A DNA stretch of 64,000 nucleotides from Opitutaceae bacterium TAV5 (GCA_000242935.3 CP007053.1:7239001-7303000), one strand, 5' to 3'. Shown: positions 37,812-47,009, counted from the first letter of the stretch. Notes: generated from the letters alone by a model not told the origin. Translations and numbers: made by a program.

Positions 37812-39368
37812 GTGACAACTTCCGGTCCACGACTCCTCTTTTCCCGCCTCGCCGCCTGCGTCCTGTTCGCCGGATGTCTGCTGCTGCTCCCCTCTGCGGC
37901 GCGCGCCGCCATCGAGAAAGCGGAAATCACCTTCGACACCATCCGCGAACTCGCCGCCAGACGCGCGGCCAGCGCGTGGAAGGCTCCCGACGTCGAACTG
38001 CCTTCCGGCCTGGCCGCCCTCGATTACGACCAGAACCGCAAAATCCGCTTCATCCCCGAAAAGGCCCTCTGGCGCGAGGAGAACCTCCCCTTCAATCTTC
38101 AGCTGTTCCACCGCACCAGCGCGCGGCGTGAACGCGTCACCATCAGCGAATTCAGCCCCACGCACGTGCAGGACATCCCGTTCATCCGGGAGTTTTTCGA
38201 CTACGGCGACCTGAAGAACCTTGGCTGGATCCGCTCCTCGCTCGGCTACGCGGGTTTCCGCATCCATTACCCGCTCAATCGTCCCGAGGTTTACGACGAG
38301 CTGCTCGTGTTTCTCGGCGCGAGCTACTTCCGCGCTCTCGGCGCCGGCCAGATCTACGGCCTCTCCGCCCGCGGCCTCGCCGTCGACACCGGCATCATCG
38401 GCCAGCCCGAGGAGTTTCCCATGTTCACCGATTTCTGGCTCGGCAAGCCCAAACCCGGCGCGAAAACCCTCACGATCTACGCCATCCTCGACAGCCGCAG
38501 CGTCGCCGGCGCCTACGAATTTATCGTCACCCCCGGCAAGCCCACCGTCATCGACGTGCGCACCGAGCTGCGTTTTCGCTCCGCCGTGGAACTCCCCGGC
38601 ATCGCCCCGCTGACCAGCATGTTCTGGTTTGGCGAAAACACCGACCGGCCCGCCGGCGAACCCCGCCCCGAGGTGCACGATTCCGACGGCCTGTTCGTCG
38701 AGGACAAGAACACCCACGCCTGGCGTCCGCTCTCCAACCCGCGCATCATCGTCTCCACCGACATCGCTCTCGACAACCCCGTGCGCTTCGGCCTCCTCCA
38801 GCGCGACCGCGCCGTGTCGAGCTACGAGGACTTCGAGGCGCTTTATCACCAGCGTCCCTCCGTCTGGATCGAACCGAAAGGCGACTGGGGCCGCGGCAAG
38901 GTCCGCCTCGTCGAGCTGCCCACCGGCGACGAGTACGCCGACAACATCGTCGCCTTCTGGGTCCCCGAATCGAAACCCCTCCCCGGCCGGCCCGTCCTCT
39001 ACAGCTACCGGATGACGTGGGCGCTCTCCGAGCCGAAGGCCGATCCTCCCCTCGCCCACGTCGCCGCCACGCGCACCGGCGCCCTCCCCGGCGATGCGCA
39101 GGGCCGGCTCATCTGGGTGGATTTTGCGGGCGGCCAGCTCGAAGGCATCGAGGCCGACAAGATCACCGCCAAGGTCGAGGCCTCCGCCGGAGGCAAGATT
39201 CTCAGCCAGACACTCGTCCGCCACCCCGGCCTCAAGGGCTGGCGCGTGGTCCTCCAGGTCGAGCGCGGCCCCGAACTCGCCAACGACGGCACCATCGAGC
39301 TCCGCTGCCAGCTTCTCAACGGCTACGATCCTCTCAGCGAGACGTGGCTCTATTCATGGACACCGTAA
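37812..39368 (+). CDS. opgG: Periplasmic glucan biosynthesis protein OpgG
   Basis: Periplasmic protein needed to make osmoregulated periplasmic glucans. The GTG at 37812 gives a good signal peptide (VTTSGPRLLFSRLAACVLFAG... ending AARAA); a TTG at 37764 is an alternative. The 518 residues contain the OpgG blocks LDYDQNRKIRFIPEKALWRE, LGYAGFRIHYPLN, FLGASYFRALG, YGLSARGLAVDTG, FPMFTDFWLG and TSMFWFGENT. First gene of an opgG-orf-opgH operon. A GTGAA-CCTC-TTCAC dyad at ~37743 may be an operator or terminator. Confidence 0.93.
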   Translation: MTTSGPRLLFSRLAACVLFAGCLLLLPSAARAAIEKAEITFDTIRELAARRAASAWKAPDVELPSGLAALDYDQNRKIRFIPEKALWREENLPFNLQLFHRTSARRERVTISEFSPTHVQDIPFIREFFDYGDLKNLGWIRSSLGYAGFRIHYPLNRPEVYDELLVFLGASYFRALGAGQIYGLSARGLAVDTGIIGQPEEFPMFTDFWLGKPKPGAKTLTIYAILDSRSVAGAYEFIVTPGKPTVIDVRTELRFRSAVELPGIAPLTSMFWFGENTDRPAGEPRPEVHDSDGLFVEDKNTHAWRPLSNPRIIVSTDIALDNPVRFGLLQRDRAVSSYEDFEALYHQRPSVWIEPKGDWGRGKVRLVELPTGDEYADNIVAFWVPESKPLPGRPVLYSYRMTWALSEPKADPPLAHVAATRTGALPGDAQGRLIWVDFAGGQLEGIEADKITAKVEASAGGKILSQTLVRHPGLKGWRVVLQVERGPELANDGTIELRCQLLNGYDPLSETWLYSWTP

Positions 39369-39982
39369 CCACCACCATGACCATGCCTGCGCCAGGCCAG
39401 CATCCCGATTTCCTCATGGCGACCGTGCCGTCCTCCTCCTGCCCGCCCCCCATCGAACCCGACTGGGACGAGGCTTTCGTCCGCGTCGAGAGCTACCTCC
39501 GCGCCCACCAGATCGAGAGCCGCATCCAGCTCAACCGCCTCACCAGCGAGATCATCCAGGCCTCCCGCGCCCGGGCGAAGCTCGAGCCCGACGCCGATCC
39601 CGTGACGCTCGCCATCCACGTTGCCGAAGCCCGGCTCGAAGCCTGGTGCGCCAACGTTCTCGGCAGTCGCGAACGCGCCGGCCTCCGCGGGCGCCTCGCC
39701 CTCGCCATGGCCAACGTCCCCGGCCGCTGGCCGCAACACTTCCTCGCCGACACGCCCCCCCCGCCCGAACTCGTCGCCGCCATGCGCGCCAGCTACATCG
39801 AGACCGGCCCCGAACTGAAACTCACCGCCATGGTCCCGCGCAAGATCGACTTCGGCCCCGTCGCCAACGCCGCCGGCGAGACGTGGAAAACCTTCCGCCG
39901 CCTCCCCTTCCTGCGCGCCGTCACCGGCTGGGTGCTCATCGTCGCCCTGCTCGCCGTCATCTGGGTCATCACCCACCCGTGA
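39356..39982 (+). CDS. Unknown membrane-anchored protein between opgG and opgH
   Basis: The 208 residues overlap opgG by 13 bases. The first ~180 residues are soluble and mostly helical (DEAFVRVESYLRAHQIESRIQLNRL, RLEAWCANVLG). A single membrane span lies at the very C-terminus (VTGWVLIVALLAVIWVITHP), so it is probably tail-anchored with its bulk in the cytoplasm. The later ATGs at 39377 and 39416 are alternative starts. Operon position suggests a role in glucan synthesis, perhaps with OpgH, but no family is recognised. Confidence 0.75.
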   Translation: MDTVTTTMTMPAPGQHPDFLMATVPSSSCPPPIEPDWDEAFVRVESYLRAHQIESRIQLNRLTSEIIQASRARAKLEPDADPVTLAIHVAEARLEAWCANVLGSRERAGLRGRLALAMANVPGRWPQHFLADTPPPPELVAAMRASYIETGPELKLTAMVPRKIDFGPVANAAGETWKTFRRLPFLRAVTGWVLIVALLAVIWVITHP

Positions 39983-40029
39983 TCGGGAAAAACCGAAACC
40001 TGAAAAGCCGAAACGCCGAAAACCGATCC

Positions 40030-42261
40030 ATGGCCGAACAACGTCCACCGCCCTCCCCGTCCGCCGCCTCCGGCGCGTCCGCCCGGCCGGCCGCGCGCTT
40101 CGATCTCCCCACGCTCGACGCCGGCCGTGTCACCCGGCGCCGCACGCTCATCGCCACGCTCACCCTGCTCCTGCTCGGCCCCGCCGTGCTCCTCATGGCC
40201 GATCTCCACTGGCGCAGCGGCGTGGATACGTGGAAGATGATCCATCTCGTCCTCTTCACCGTGCTCTTCGGCCTCATCGCCTTCGGCGCGGTGCAGGCCG
40301 TCATCGGTTTCTGGATACGCCGCCGCCGGCGCGGCCAGCCCGGCGGCGATCCCTGCCGCATCGTCCGCAGCCTCTCCGCCGAAGACGACCTCGCGCCGAT
40401 CGAAGCCTCCGTCGCCATCGTCATGCCCGTCTACAACGAGGAGCCCGGCCGCATCCTCGAAGGCCTGCGCGTCATCTACGAATCCCTGCGCAAGACCGGC
40501 CAGCTCGACGCCTTCGACTTCTTTATCCTCAGCGACTCCAGCGACCCCAACCGCTGGATCGAGGAGCAGACCGGCTGGATCGCCCTCACCCGCCAGCTCA
40601 ACGCCGAGGGCCGCATTTTTTATCGCAAGCGCCGCGTCAACACCAACAAGAAGGCCGGCAACATCGCCGACTTCTGCCGCCGCTGGGGACGCCACTACCG
40701 CTACATGGTCGTGCTCGACGCCGACAGCATCATGACCGGCGAAGCCATCACGAAGCTCGCCCGGATGATGGAGAAAAACCCCACCGTCGGCATCATCCAG
40801 ACCGTCCCCGAGCTCGTGAACGGCGAGACGCTCTTCGCCCGCCTCCAGCAATTCGCCAGCCGCCTCTACGGCTCCATTTTTTCCGCCGGCCTCAACTTCT
40901 GGCAGCTCAGCGAGGCCAACTACTGGGGCCACAACGCCATCATCCGCCTCGCCCCTTTCATCGATCACTGCTCGTTGCCCGACCTCCCCGGCCGCGAACC
41001 TTTCGGCGGACGCATCCTCAGCCACGACTACGTCGAGGCCGCCCTCATGCGCCGCGGCGGCTGGGAAGTGTGGCTCGCAATCGATCTTCCGGGCAGCTAC
41101 GAGGAATGCCCCGGCAACCTCATCGATTTCGCCAAGCGCGACCGCCGCTGGCTGCAAGGCAACCTCCAGCACGCCTGGCTCCTTTCCGCGCGCGGCCTGC
41201 GCGCCGCCAACCGCGCCCACCTCGCGCTCGGCATCATGGCCTACCTCAGTTCGCCGCTCTGGTTCGCCTTTCTCGCGCTCACCACCGTCATCTCCTGGCG
41301 CAACGTCGCCACCGGCCTCACCCCGCTGCCCGTGGACAGCTTTGCCCGCTACCTCACGCTCACCTTCGCGCAACAGGCTCTTGTCCTCTTCGGCATCACC
41401 CTCGGCCTGCTCTTCCTGCCCAAGCTCCTCGCGCTCCTCGACCTCCGCCGCCGCCCCGGCTCCGCCGCGCTCTTCGGCGGCTGGAGATGCGCGCTCACCA
41501 GCGTCATCCTCGAAACCGTGCTCTTCACGCTGATGGCTCCGGTGATGATGCTGTTTCACACCAAATTCATTTTCATGACACTTGCCGGCAGCGGCGTCGC
41601 CTGGGTCACCCAACGTCGCGGCCAGGACGGCGAACCCGAATGGCGCGAGACCATCCTCACGCACCTCGGGCAGACGCTCCTCGGCGCCGTCTGGCTCGCT
41701 GCCGCGCTCTGGATCAACCCCTGGCTGGCGATCTGGATGTCGCCGATCTTCGCCGGCATGCTGCTGGTGATGCCCGTCTCGCTGCTCACCGGCCAGCGTT
41801 CGCTCGGCTTGCGCATGCGCCGCTGGGGTCTCTTCTGCACGCCCAACGAAACCGCCCCGCCTCCCGAACTTGACGACCTCGCCCGCGCGCTCGCCCCGCC
41901 CACGCCCGACGCGCCCCGCCATGCGCCCCTGCCCGAACTCGCCGCCGATTACGGTCTCATGCAGGCTGTGCTCGACCCGTACGTGAACGCCGTCCACGTC
42001 GCCCTCCTGCGCGAAAAAGACACCACGCCTCCGGCCAGCGAAGAGCGTTTCGCCGTCCTCCGCCAACGCCTCCTGCGCGAAGGCCCCGCGACCCTCGACC
42101 AGCGCGACAAGCTCTCGCTCCTCATGGATGCCGAGTCGATGACCCTGCTCCACCGCGATCTCTGGTCCGCGCACACCTCCGACCTCGCCGACTGGTGGCG
42201 CCACGCCATCCGCTCCTACAACATCGTCGCGCCCGCCCCGCAGACGGCGCTGCACCGGTAG
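40030..42261 (+). CDS. opgH: Glucans biosynthesis glucosyltransferase OpgH
   Basis: Processive inner-membrane GT2 enzyme that makes the beta-1,2 glucan backbone of periplasmic glucans. 743 residues. Two N-terminal spans are followed by the GT-A domain with IVMPVYNEEPGRILEG, VLDADS (from residue 229), SHDYVEAALMRR and RRWLQGN (~372-378), the D,D,D,QxxRW-type set, then six or so further spans and a cytoplasmic C-tail. Start at ATG 40030, 47 bp after the unknown gene. The C-tail (~residues 620-743) matches that of OpgH proteins. Confidence 0.95.
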   Translation: MAEQRPPPSPSAASGASARPAARFDLPTLDAGRVTRRRTLIATLTLLLLGPAVLLMADLHWRSGVDTWKMIHLVLFTVLFGLIAFGAVQAVIGFWIRRRRRGQPGGDPCRIVRSLSAEDDLAPIEASVAIVMPVYNEEPGRILEGLRVIYESLRKTGQLDAFDFFILSDSSDPNRWIEEQTGWIALTRQLNAEGRIFYRKRRVNTNKKAGNIADFCRRWGRHYRYMVVLDADSIMTGEAITKLARMMEKNPTVGIIQTVPELVNGETLFARLQQFASRLYGSIFSAGLNFWQLSEANYWGHNAIIRLAPFIDHCSLPDLPGREPFGGRILSHDYVEAALMRRGGWEVWLAIDLPGSYEECPGNLIDFAKRDRRWLQGNLQHAWLLSARGLRAANRAHLALGIMAYLSSPLWFAFLALTTVISWRNVATGLTPLPVDSFARYLTLTFAQQALVLFGITLGLLFLPKLLALLDLRRRPGSAALFGGWRCALTSVILETVLFTLMAPVMMLFHTKFIFMTLAGSGVAWVTQRRGQDGEPEWRETILTHLGQTLLGAVWLAAALWINPWLAIWMSPIFAGMLLVMPVSLLTGQRSLGLRMRRWGLFCTPNETAPPPELDDLARALAPPTPDAPRHAPLPELAADYGLMQAVLDPYVNAVHVALLREKDTTPPASEERFAVLRQRLLREGPATLDQRDKLSLLMDAESMTLLHRDLWSAHTSDLADWWRHAIRSYNIVAPAPQTALHR

Positions 42262-42280
42262 CGAGCGAAGACGCACCAGA

Positions 42281-42331
42281 GCCGGAGCGGCGGCATTCCT
42301 GCCGCTGCGACGAGGCGCGACGCGCCTCGCC
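42281..42331. repeat. Two GC-rich palindromes
   Basis: AGCGGCGGCATTCCTGCCGCT (42286-42306 region) and GAGGCGCGACGCGCCTC (42311-42327 region) stand between opgH and the next gene. Type and position resemble the other intergenic palindromes. Confidence 0.65.
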
Positions 42332-42434
42332 CCTTGCCGGAGCACGGAGCATGTCCCTCGAACAAGCGGCGCACCAGTCTCCCTTTTTCGCAAAACTCGA
42401 CACACCGCTACGCGTTCAGTTTCATTCCGGGGCA

Positions 42435-43847
42435 GTGAATGCAAACACCACCGGCGCCCCTCCCCCCCTCCCCTCTCCCGCCGGGCCATCCTGTTTCCGG
42501 CGCCACCACCGCCTGACCGCGCTCGTTCTCACCTTCCTCGTTCTCAAGGCCCTCCTCGCCGGCCTCTATCTGCGCCAGGCCCGCGACGAACCGCCACCCG
42601 ATCTCACTGAGATCGAAATTCCCCGCCCACCAAAAATTCCCGACGAACAAAACGCCTACTCCCTCCTCGCCCAAGCCGCCGCCGCCGCGCAGACCCCCCT
42701 CCTCCAAACCCGCAAAAACGACATCCATGCCCTCGCCACAGGCACGCTCCGCGATGACGCCCTGCACGCCGAGCTCCTCGCCCACGCCGAAGCCTGCAAC
42801 CTCTGGCCGCAAGTCGCCGCCGCCCTCGCCGCCCCCGATGCCCAAGGACCGTGGCCGACCAAGCTGGATTCTTTCATCCCGGAAATCGGCCAAGTCCGTT
42901 TCCTCGCCCAATACATGATCATCCGCGCCATTGGCGAAGCCCGGCGTGGCGACACCCATCAGGCCGTACAAACGCTTCGGGACGTTTTTGCAGTCGGGAC
43001 CATCATCGAAAACAGCAGCACCAGCCTGATTCACTACCTCACCGGCCTTGCCATCAAGACAGTCGCGCTCGACGCCACCCGACGCCTCGCCGTCACCCAG
43101 CCCCTTTCCGGCGAAGACCTCCGTTTCGCCATTGCCACCGTCCGCGCATCGCGTATTAATCCTGAAAATACACGACGTACATTCCGCCTCGAGCTGAACT
43201 TTTTCCGGCTTTGTCTGGATGAAGTCCTCCGCGACCGCAAAGGGCTCTACAAGTTGTCTCCGGAAACCGGTGGCCCCCAAGGCGCCCATCGGCGTTTGGC
43301 CGTCATGGGAAAACTCCGGCTCACGCTCAAACCCAACAAAACCACCCGCCTCTACACGGAAAACCTCCGTGAAGTCATCCAACTCATTGGCAAAGACAGC
43401 ACAGCGATCACCTCCTCAGGCATTGCCAACAGTCTCAGGTATCCCCGCCTGCCCAACCCCGAAAACTTCGTGGGCAAAATACTCTTGGCGATCGTCACTC
43501 CCACCTGGCCCAAAATCCTCCAGTCCGGCGTCCGCCACGAAACCGCCTTTTCGGGCACCGAAGCCTTTCTGGCGCTCCGCCTTTACGCCCTCGAACACGA
43601 CAACACGCTGCCCGCCACCCTCGACGCCCTCGTCCCCGATTACCTCTCTGCGGTTCCCCGCGACCATGCCGATGGAAAACCGATACGTTATTCGCGCGAA
43701 TTTCACGCTCTCTGGTCAGTTGGTGAAAACAACCTCGACGTCACCCGTGCCGGCCAAAAACCCGAAAAACGCGACCTGATTCTCGACCTCGTTTTCGCCG
43801 CGCCGGCCGCTCCTGCCGATCAGGAACCGGCTCCCCTCCATCCATAA
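42435..43847 (+). CDS. Unknown membrane-anchored protein
   Basis: The 470-residue form from GTG 42435 begins with a Pro-rich stretch and one span (LTALVLTFLVLKALLAGLYL), then a large, probably periplasmic, mostly helical domain. Recognisable local patterns are NAYSLLAQAAAAA, QALLRDVFAVG-like helices, and a C-terminal LYALEHDNTLPATLDALVPDYLSAVPRDHADGKPIRY. The last pattern resembles the end of pseudopilin-like or secretion-associated proteins, where a helical segment is followed by processing-type repeats. An ATG at 42351 is an alternative start. Family unknown; position after opgH may be chance. Confidence 0.7.
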   Translation: MNANTTGAPPPLPSPAGPSCFRRHHRLTALVLTFLVLKALLAGLYLRQARDEPPPDLTEIEIPRPPKIPDEQNAYSLLAQAAAAAQTPLLQTRKNDIHALATGTLRDDALHAELLAHAEACNLWPQVAAALAAPDAQGPWPTKLDSFIPEIGQVRFLAQYMIIRAIGEARRGDTHQAVQTLRDVFAVGTIIENSSTSLIHYLTGLAIKTVALDATRRLAVTQPLSGEDLRFAIATVRASRINPENTRRTFRLELNFFRLCLDEVLRDRKGLYKLSPETGGPQGAHRRLAVMGKLRLTLKPNKTTRLYTENLREVIQLIGKDSTAITSSGIANSLRYPRLPNPENFVGKILLAIVTPTWPKILQSGVRHETAFSGTEAFLALRLYALEHDNTLPATLDALVPDYLSAVPRDHADGKPIRYSREFHALWSVGENNLDVTRAGQKPEKRDLILDLVFAAPAAPADQEPAPLHP

Positions 43848-43920
43848 CCCGCCTGCGATCCTTCCTCCTCCGCCATCGCAACCGGCTCTGGACAGTATTC
43901 TGGATAGCCGTACCCGTCAC

Positions 43921-43944
43921 CCTCATCCTTGCGCAAGGATGAGG
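43921..43944. terminator. Perfect 24-bp palindrome, possible terminator
   Basis: CCTCATCCTTGC followed by its exact reverse complement, GCAAGGATGAGG. It lies between the convergent unknown gene (ends 43847) and flavin reductase gene (ends 44031). No T-run, so factor-independent termination is doubtful. Confidence 0.5.
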
Positions 43945-44030
43945 CCCCGGGCCCGGGTCCGCCATCGGCAAACCACGGACGCAGGCTTGCGGATTCGCGA
44001 CGACCGCCTCTCCCCGGGTATGCTGCGGCC

Positions 44031-44588
44031 TCACAGGTTCTGCGGCTTGAATTTTTTTCTCAAACTGATCGAACGTCCCGAGATCATGAATACGCCGTCC
44101 CCCCGGTAGTGAAAGGTTTCCGGATACTTCGGCGACACGGCGACATGGGCTTTCACCACCTCCCAGATAAAAAGGCCGTTTCGCGAAATCTGCGTGGCGT
44201 CGGCCAGCCGGCACTCGAAATTCGCGTAACATTCCCGGATCAGGGGCGCTCCCACCTTTTCGCCCGGCACCGGCGTGAGACCGAATTTTTTGAACTTGTC
44301 CACTTCCGCCCCCGAACAGTTGCCGATGCCCACCGCCTCGTTGATGAGGTCGGTGGTCGGGATGTTGATCACGCATTCCCGGCTCCGGCGGATCATTTCG
44401 AAACTGTGGTTTTCGTCCCAGATGTAGCAGCCGACCCGCGCCGGGGTGAATGCCATCATCAGGTGCCAGCCCATCGTCATGATATTGGTTTTCCCCTTCC
44501 ACGCCGAACTCACGAGCACGATGGGGCCGGGCTCGAGGTAGCGGCGGATTTCGGATAACGGGTAGTCTTTTTTTCGGTACGTTCTCAT
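44031..44588 (-). CDS. Flavin reductase family protein
   Basis: The 185 residues match the FMN-binding split-barrel flavoprotein group: GPIVLVSSAWKGKTNIMTMGWHLMMAF, the FMN-side block PARVGCYIWDENHSFEMIRRSRECVINIP, GNCSGAEVDKFKKFGLT and CYANFECRLADAT. Members reduce flavin or act as small oxidoreductases. The C-terminal FHYRGDGVFMISGR is usual. Start at ATG 44588. Upstream stands a run of inverted repeats. Confidence 0.9.
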   Translation of the reverse strand: MRTYRKKDYPLSEIRRYLEPGPIVLVSSAWKGKTNIMTMGWHLMMAFTPARVGCYIWDENHSFEMIRRSRECVINIPTTDLINEAVGIGNCSGAEVDKFKKFGLTPVPGEKVGAPLIRECYANFECRLADATQISRNGLFIWEVVKAHVAVSPKYPETFHYRGDGVFMISGRSISLRKKFKPQNL

Positions 44589-44600
44589 GATTTTTGAATA

Positions 44601-44682
44601 AACCGCTAAAGGTCGCTAACGGACGCTAGACCGGATTTTTCCGATTGTCCGGTTTTTAGCGTCCGTTAGCGATCGTTAGCGC
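44601..44682. repeat. Inverted repeat of CGCTAACGGA-type units
   Basis: Left arm 44601-44630 starts AACCGCTAAAGGTCGCTAAC; right arm 44657-44682 is its near reverse complement (TTAGCGTCCGTTAGCGATCG). Same AACC start and A-rich border as the repeats at 2579 and 44724. The gap 44589-45011 holds this element and the next one and no gene. Confidence 0.85.
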
Positions 44683-44723
44683 ATTTTTTAAAAAATTGTA
44701 GCCGTACAGGATCCTGAAAACAG

Positions 44724-44839
44724 AACCACGGATATCACGGATAAAAAACCGGATTACACAGATAATGCATTGGTATATGGCATCTTGATTATTTCTTGAC
44801 CATCCGTGAAATCCAAAGTCATCCGTGAAATCCGTGGTT
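44724..44839. repeat. Inverted repeat of CACGGAT-type units
   Basis: Left arm AACCACGGATATCACGGAT (44724-44742); right arm ATCCGTGAAATCCGTGGTT (44821-44839) followed by A-run. A third partial unit (ATCCGTGAAATCC) lies at 44803. The outer ends are AACC and GGTT. Confidence 0.85.
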
Positions 44840-45011
44840 AAAAAAACGGCTGCGGCTTTATTTGAACCGCTTTAGCGGTCTCCCTCTCTTCGGTTGCCGC
44901 TCTGCCATTCCGGGCCCGATCCGCAAAGATCACCGAAACATCCGGGGTTAGCTCCTGCCAGGACGGTTGCGAATGGCGCCAATTTGGCGAAACTGAGGCC
45001 ATCGCCCACCT

Positions 45012-45800
45012 ATGAATCTCCAGCTCGAAAACCGTCTCGCTCTCGTCACCGCCTCCTCCGGCGGCATCGGCCTCGAAATCGCCCGCGCGCTCGCCCGCGA
45101 AGGCGCCCGCGTCATCATCAACGGCCGCTCCGTGGCCAGCGTCGAGGCGGGCATCGCCTCCATCCGCGCCGACATTCCGGACGCCCGGCTCGAAGCCCTC
45201 GCCTCCGACAACGGCACCGCCGCCGGCACGGAGCAGAGCATCGCGCAATTCCCCGACGTGGACATCCTCGTCAACAACCTCGGCATTTACGAACCCGTCG
45301 GTTTCTTCGACGAAACCGATGCCGACTGGTTCCGGCTGTTCGAAGTCAACATTCTCAGCGGCGTCCGCCTCGCCCGGCATTACCTGAAGCGGATGCTCGA
45401 AAAGAAAACCGGGCGCATCCTTTTTATCTCGAGCGAATCCGCCATCAGCCCTTCGCCCGAAATGCCGCACTACGGCGCGACCAAGACGATGCAACTCGCC
45501 CTCTCGCGCAGCCTCGCCGAGCTGACGAAAGGCACGCAGGTGACGGTCAACACGATCATGCCCGGCTCCACCCTGACGGACGGTGTGGCGAAGTTTGTCC
45601 AGGAGCTTTTCCCCGGCCTTTCGCTGGAAGAAGCCGGACGCCGCTTCATGCGCGAAAACCGTCCCACCTCGCTCATCGAACGGCTGCTCGACCCGAAGGA
45701 GATCGCGAATTTCGTCGCCTTCGTCAGCAGCCCGCTCGCCTCCGGTATCAATGGCGCGGCCCTGCGCGTGGACGGCGGCCTGGTGCGCAGCGTGTTCTGA
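45012..45800 (+). CDS. Short-chain dehydrogenase/reductase (SDR)
   Basis: A 262-residue classical SDR. Coenzyme loop TASSGGIG (13-20), NNLG (88-91), catalytic Ser141 with Tyr154 and Lys158 (YGATK), and C-terminal GINGAALRVDGGLVRSVF. The Arg after the second strand (NGRS) favours NADP(H). Substrate unknown; isolated gene. Confidence 0.92.
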   Translation: MNLQLENRLALVTASSGGIGLEIARALAREGARVIINGRSVASVEAGIASIRADIPDARLEALASDNGTAAGTEQSIAQFPDVDILVNNLGIYEPVGFFDETDADWFRLFEVNILSGVRLARHYLKRMLEKKTGRILFISSESAISPSPEMPHYGATKTMQLALSRSLAELTKGTQVTVNTIMPGSTLTDGVAKFVQELFPGLSLEEAGRRFMRENRPTSLIERLLDPKEIANFVAFVSSPLASGINGAALRVDGGLVRSVF

Positions 45801-45867
45801 CAAAGGAGCGCTGGCCTTCCAACCTCGTCCTGTCCTGCATTTTCAGAACTTTTGCTGATAAAGATTT

Positions 45868-46015
45868 GAACAGAAGGTAACGAAGGGAACGAAGATGTTC
45901 CGGTTTCCGTGCTCCGTCCTGTATCCGGAACCTTTTTCAAAACAGAAAATGATTCTTCCGCTCAATCCCCGGTCGGCCTCCAGCGAATCTTCGTTCCCTT
46001 CGTTACCTTCTGTTC
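45868..46015. repeat. Perfect 27-bp inverted repeat of GGTAACGAA-type units
   Basis: Arms 45868-45894 (GAACAGAAGGTAACGAAGGG and on) and 45989-46015 are exact reverse complements. The ~95 bp between hold no gene. Lies in the 294-bp gap between SDR and DoxX genes. Confidence 0.9.
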
Positions 46016-46094
46016 AATCTTCTGTATCCGGATTTCCCTGATAAATGCAGAAGAGCTTATGATTGAAATAAAACGCCGTTTCGGCAGGAGCGGC

Positions 46095-46505
46095 TCAGGC
46101 CGGTGTCGCGCGGGCGGCAAGCATCGGGCGGTAGCTGTTGCGGTAGCACCACGCCAGATACAGTTCCAGTGCCAGGAAAACGGCGGCAACAGGAAGCCCG
46201 GAACGTTCAAGAAACAGGTGGAAGGCGATGCTGTTGACGATGAAGGGAGCGAACAACGCGAGGGCCAGAGGCACGAAACGGTTGGTCAACAGCAAGACGC
46301 CGACGATCAGCTGGGTGACGCCGATCAGCGGCATCATGTAGCCGCTGTTCACCAGCGCGCCGGCAAATGCCACGGCGCCCTCCGGCATGGGCGTCTCGGG
46401 TTGCGGGATGAAGTTCAGAAACAGGTTCAGCCCGAAGACCAGAAGCGGCAGGCCCAGCAGGACCCGGGCGACCGTCGGAAGATGGCGGGTCAGTGATTTT
46501 TTCAT
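46095..46505 (-). CDS. DoxX-like membrane protein
   Basis: The 136 residues form four hydrophobic spans (VARVLLGLPLLVFGLNLF, YMMPLIGVTQLIVGVLLL, FVPLALALFAPFIVNSIAFHLFL, LPVAAVFLALELYLAWCY), the DoxX/DoxD-like fold. Usually linked to redox or stress roles. It lies on the same strand as the DUF1428 gene, which has its own promoter region upstream; members of this family often neighbour ECF42 sigma loci. Confidence 0.82.
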   Translation of the reverse strand: MKKSLTRHLPTVARVLLGLPLLVFGLNLFLNFIPQPETPMPEGAVAFAGALVNSGYMMPLIGVTQLIVGVLLLTNRFVPLALALFAPFIVNSIAFHLFLERSGLPVAAVFLALELYLAWCYRNSYRPMLAARATPA

Positions 46506-46575
46506 GATTGGTTCAGGGGTTCTTTGATCGACGCAAAGGATATCCGGTGGGACACGACACGGCCTTGCGTCATTA

Positions 46576-46935
46576 TCATGCGGATACGATTACCTTGAAT
46601 CCGCCGTAAGCCATGCGCTTGCAGTCGAAGGGCATGGCTTTCGGGTCGGGGCACTTGAGGCGCGGGTCCTTCATGACCCTGGCGTTCACCCGATCACGGT
46701 GGGCGCGCGACTTGAAGGTGATCCAGGAAAACACCACGGTCTCGTCCGCCCTGGTTTTCGCCAGCCGGGGAAACGGAAGGCCGAATTTCACGTCGGCGTC
46801 GTCAACGACGCACTCCTTGTAGTCGAGCGCGCCGTGCTCGCGCCAGAGTTTGCCGCCCAGGCGGGCCATGCGGCGGTAGGCGGCGATGTTTTTTTTCGGG
46901 ACCGGAATGACGAATCCGTCTACATAATGAGCCAT
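46576..46935 (-). CDS. DUF1428 family protein
   Basis: A 119-residue protein matching DUF1428: MAHYVDGFVIPVPKKNIAAYRRMARLGGKLWREHGALDYKECV and FSWITFKSRAHRDRVNARVMKDPRL, then MPFDCKRMAYGGFKV. A ferredoxin-like small protein of unknown action. ATG at 46935; a longer frame crosses the divergent promoter region. It is transcribed away from the DGPF-sigma pair, from a promoter that matches theirs, so it is probably in the same regulon. Confidence 0.9.
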   Translation of the reverse strand: MAHYVDGFVIPVPKKNIAAYRRMARLGGKLWREHGALDYKECVVDDADVKFGLPFPRLAKTRADETVVFSWITFKSRAHRDRVNARVMKDPRLKCPDPKAMPFDCKRMAYGGFKVIVSA

Positions 46936-47009
46936 GGTATTAATCTCCTGATTTGAGTCGGGTGAACAGATGCGGGTGGAGGAACGGATTTGTTGTCCGT
47001 TCAAGAAGT

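Noticed and set aside
43921-43980. Integration or attachment site at the perfect 24-bp palindrome
   Set aside because: Single copy between convergent genes with no duplicated flank; a terminator or RNA hairpin is simpler.
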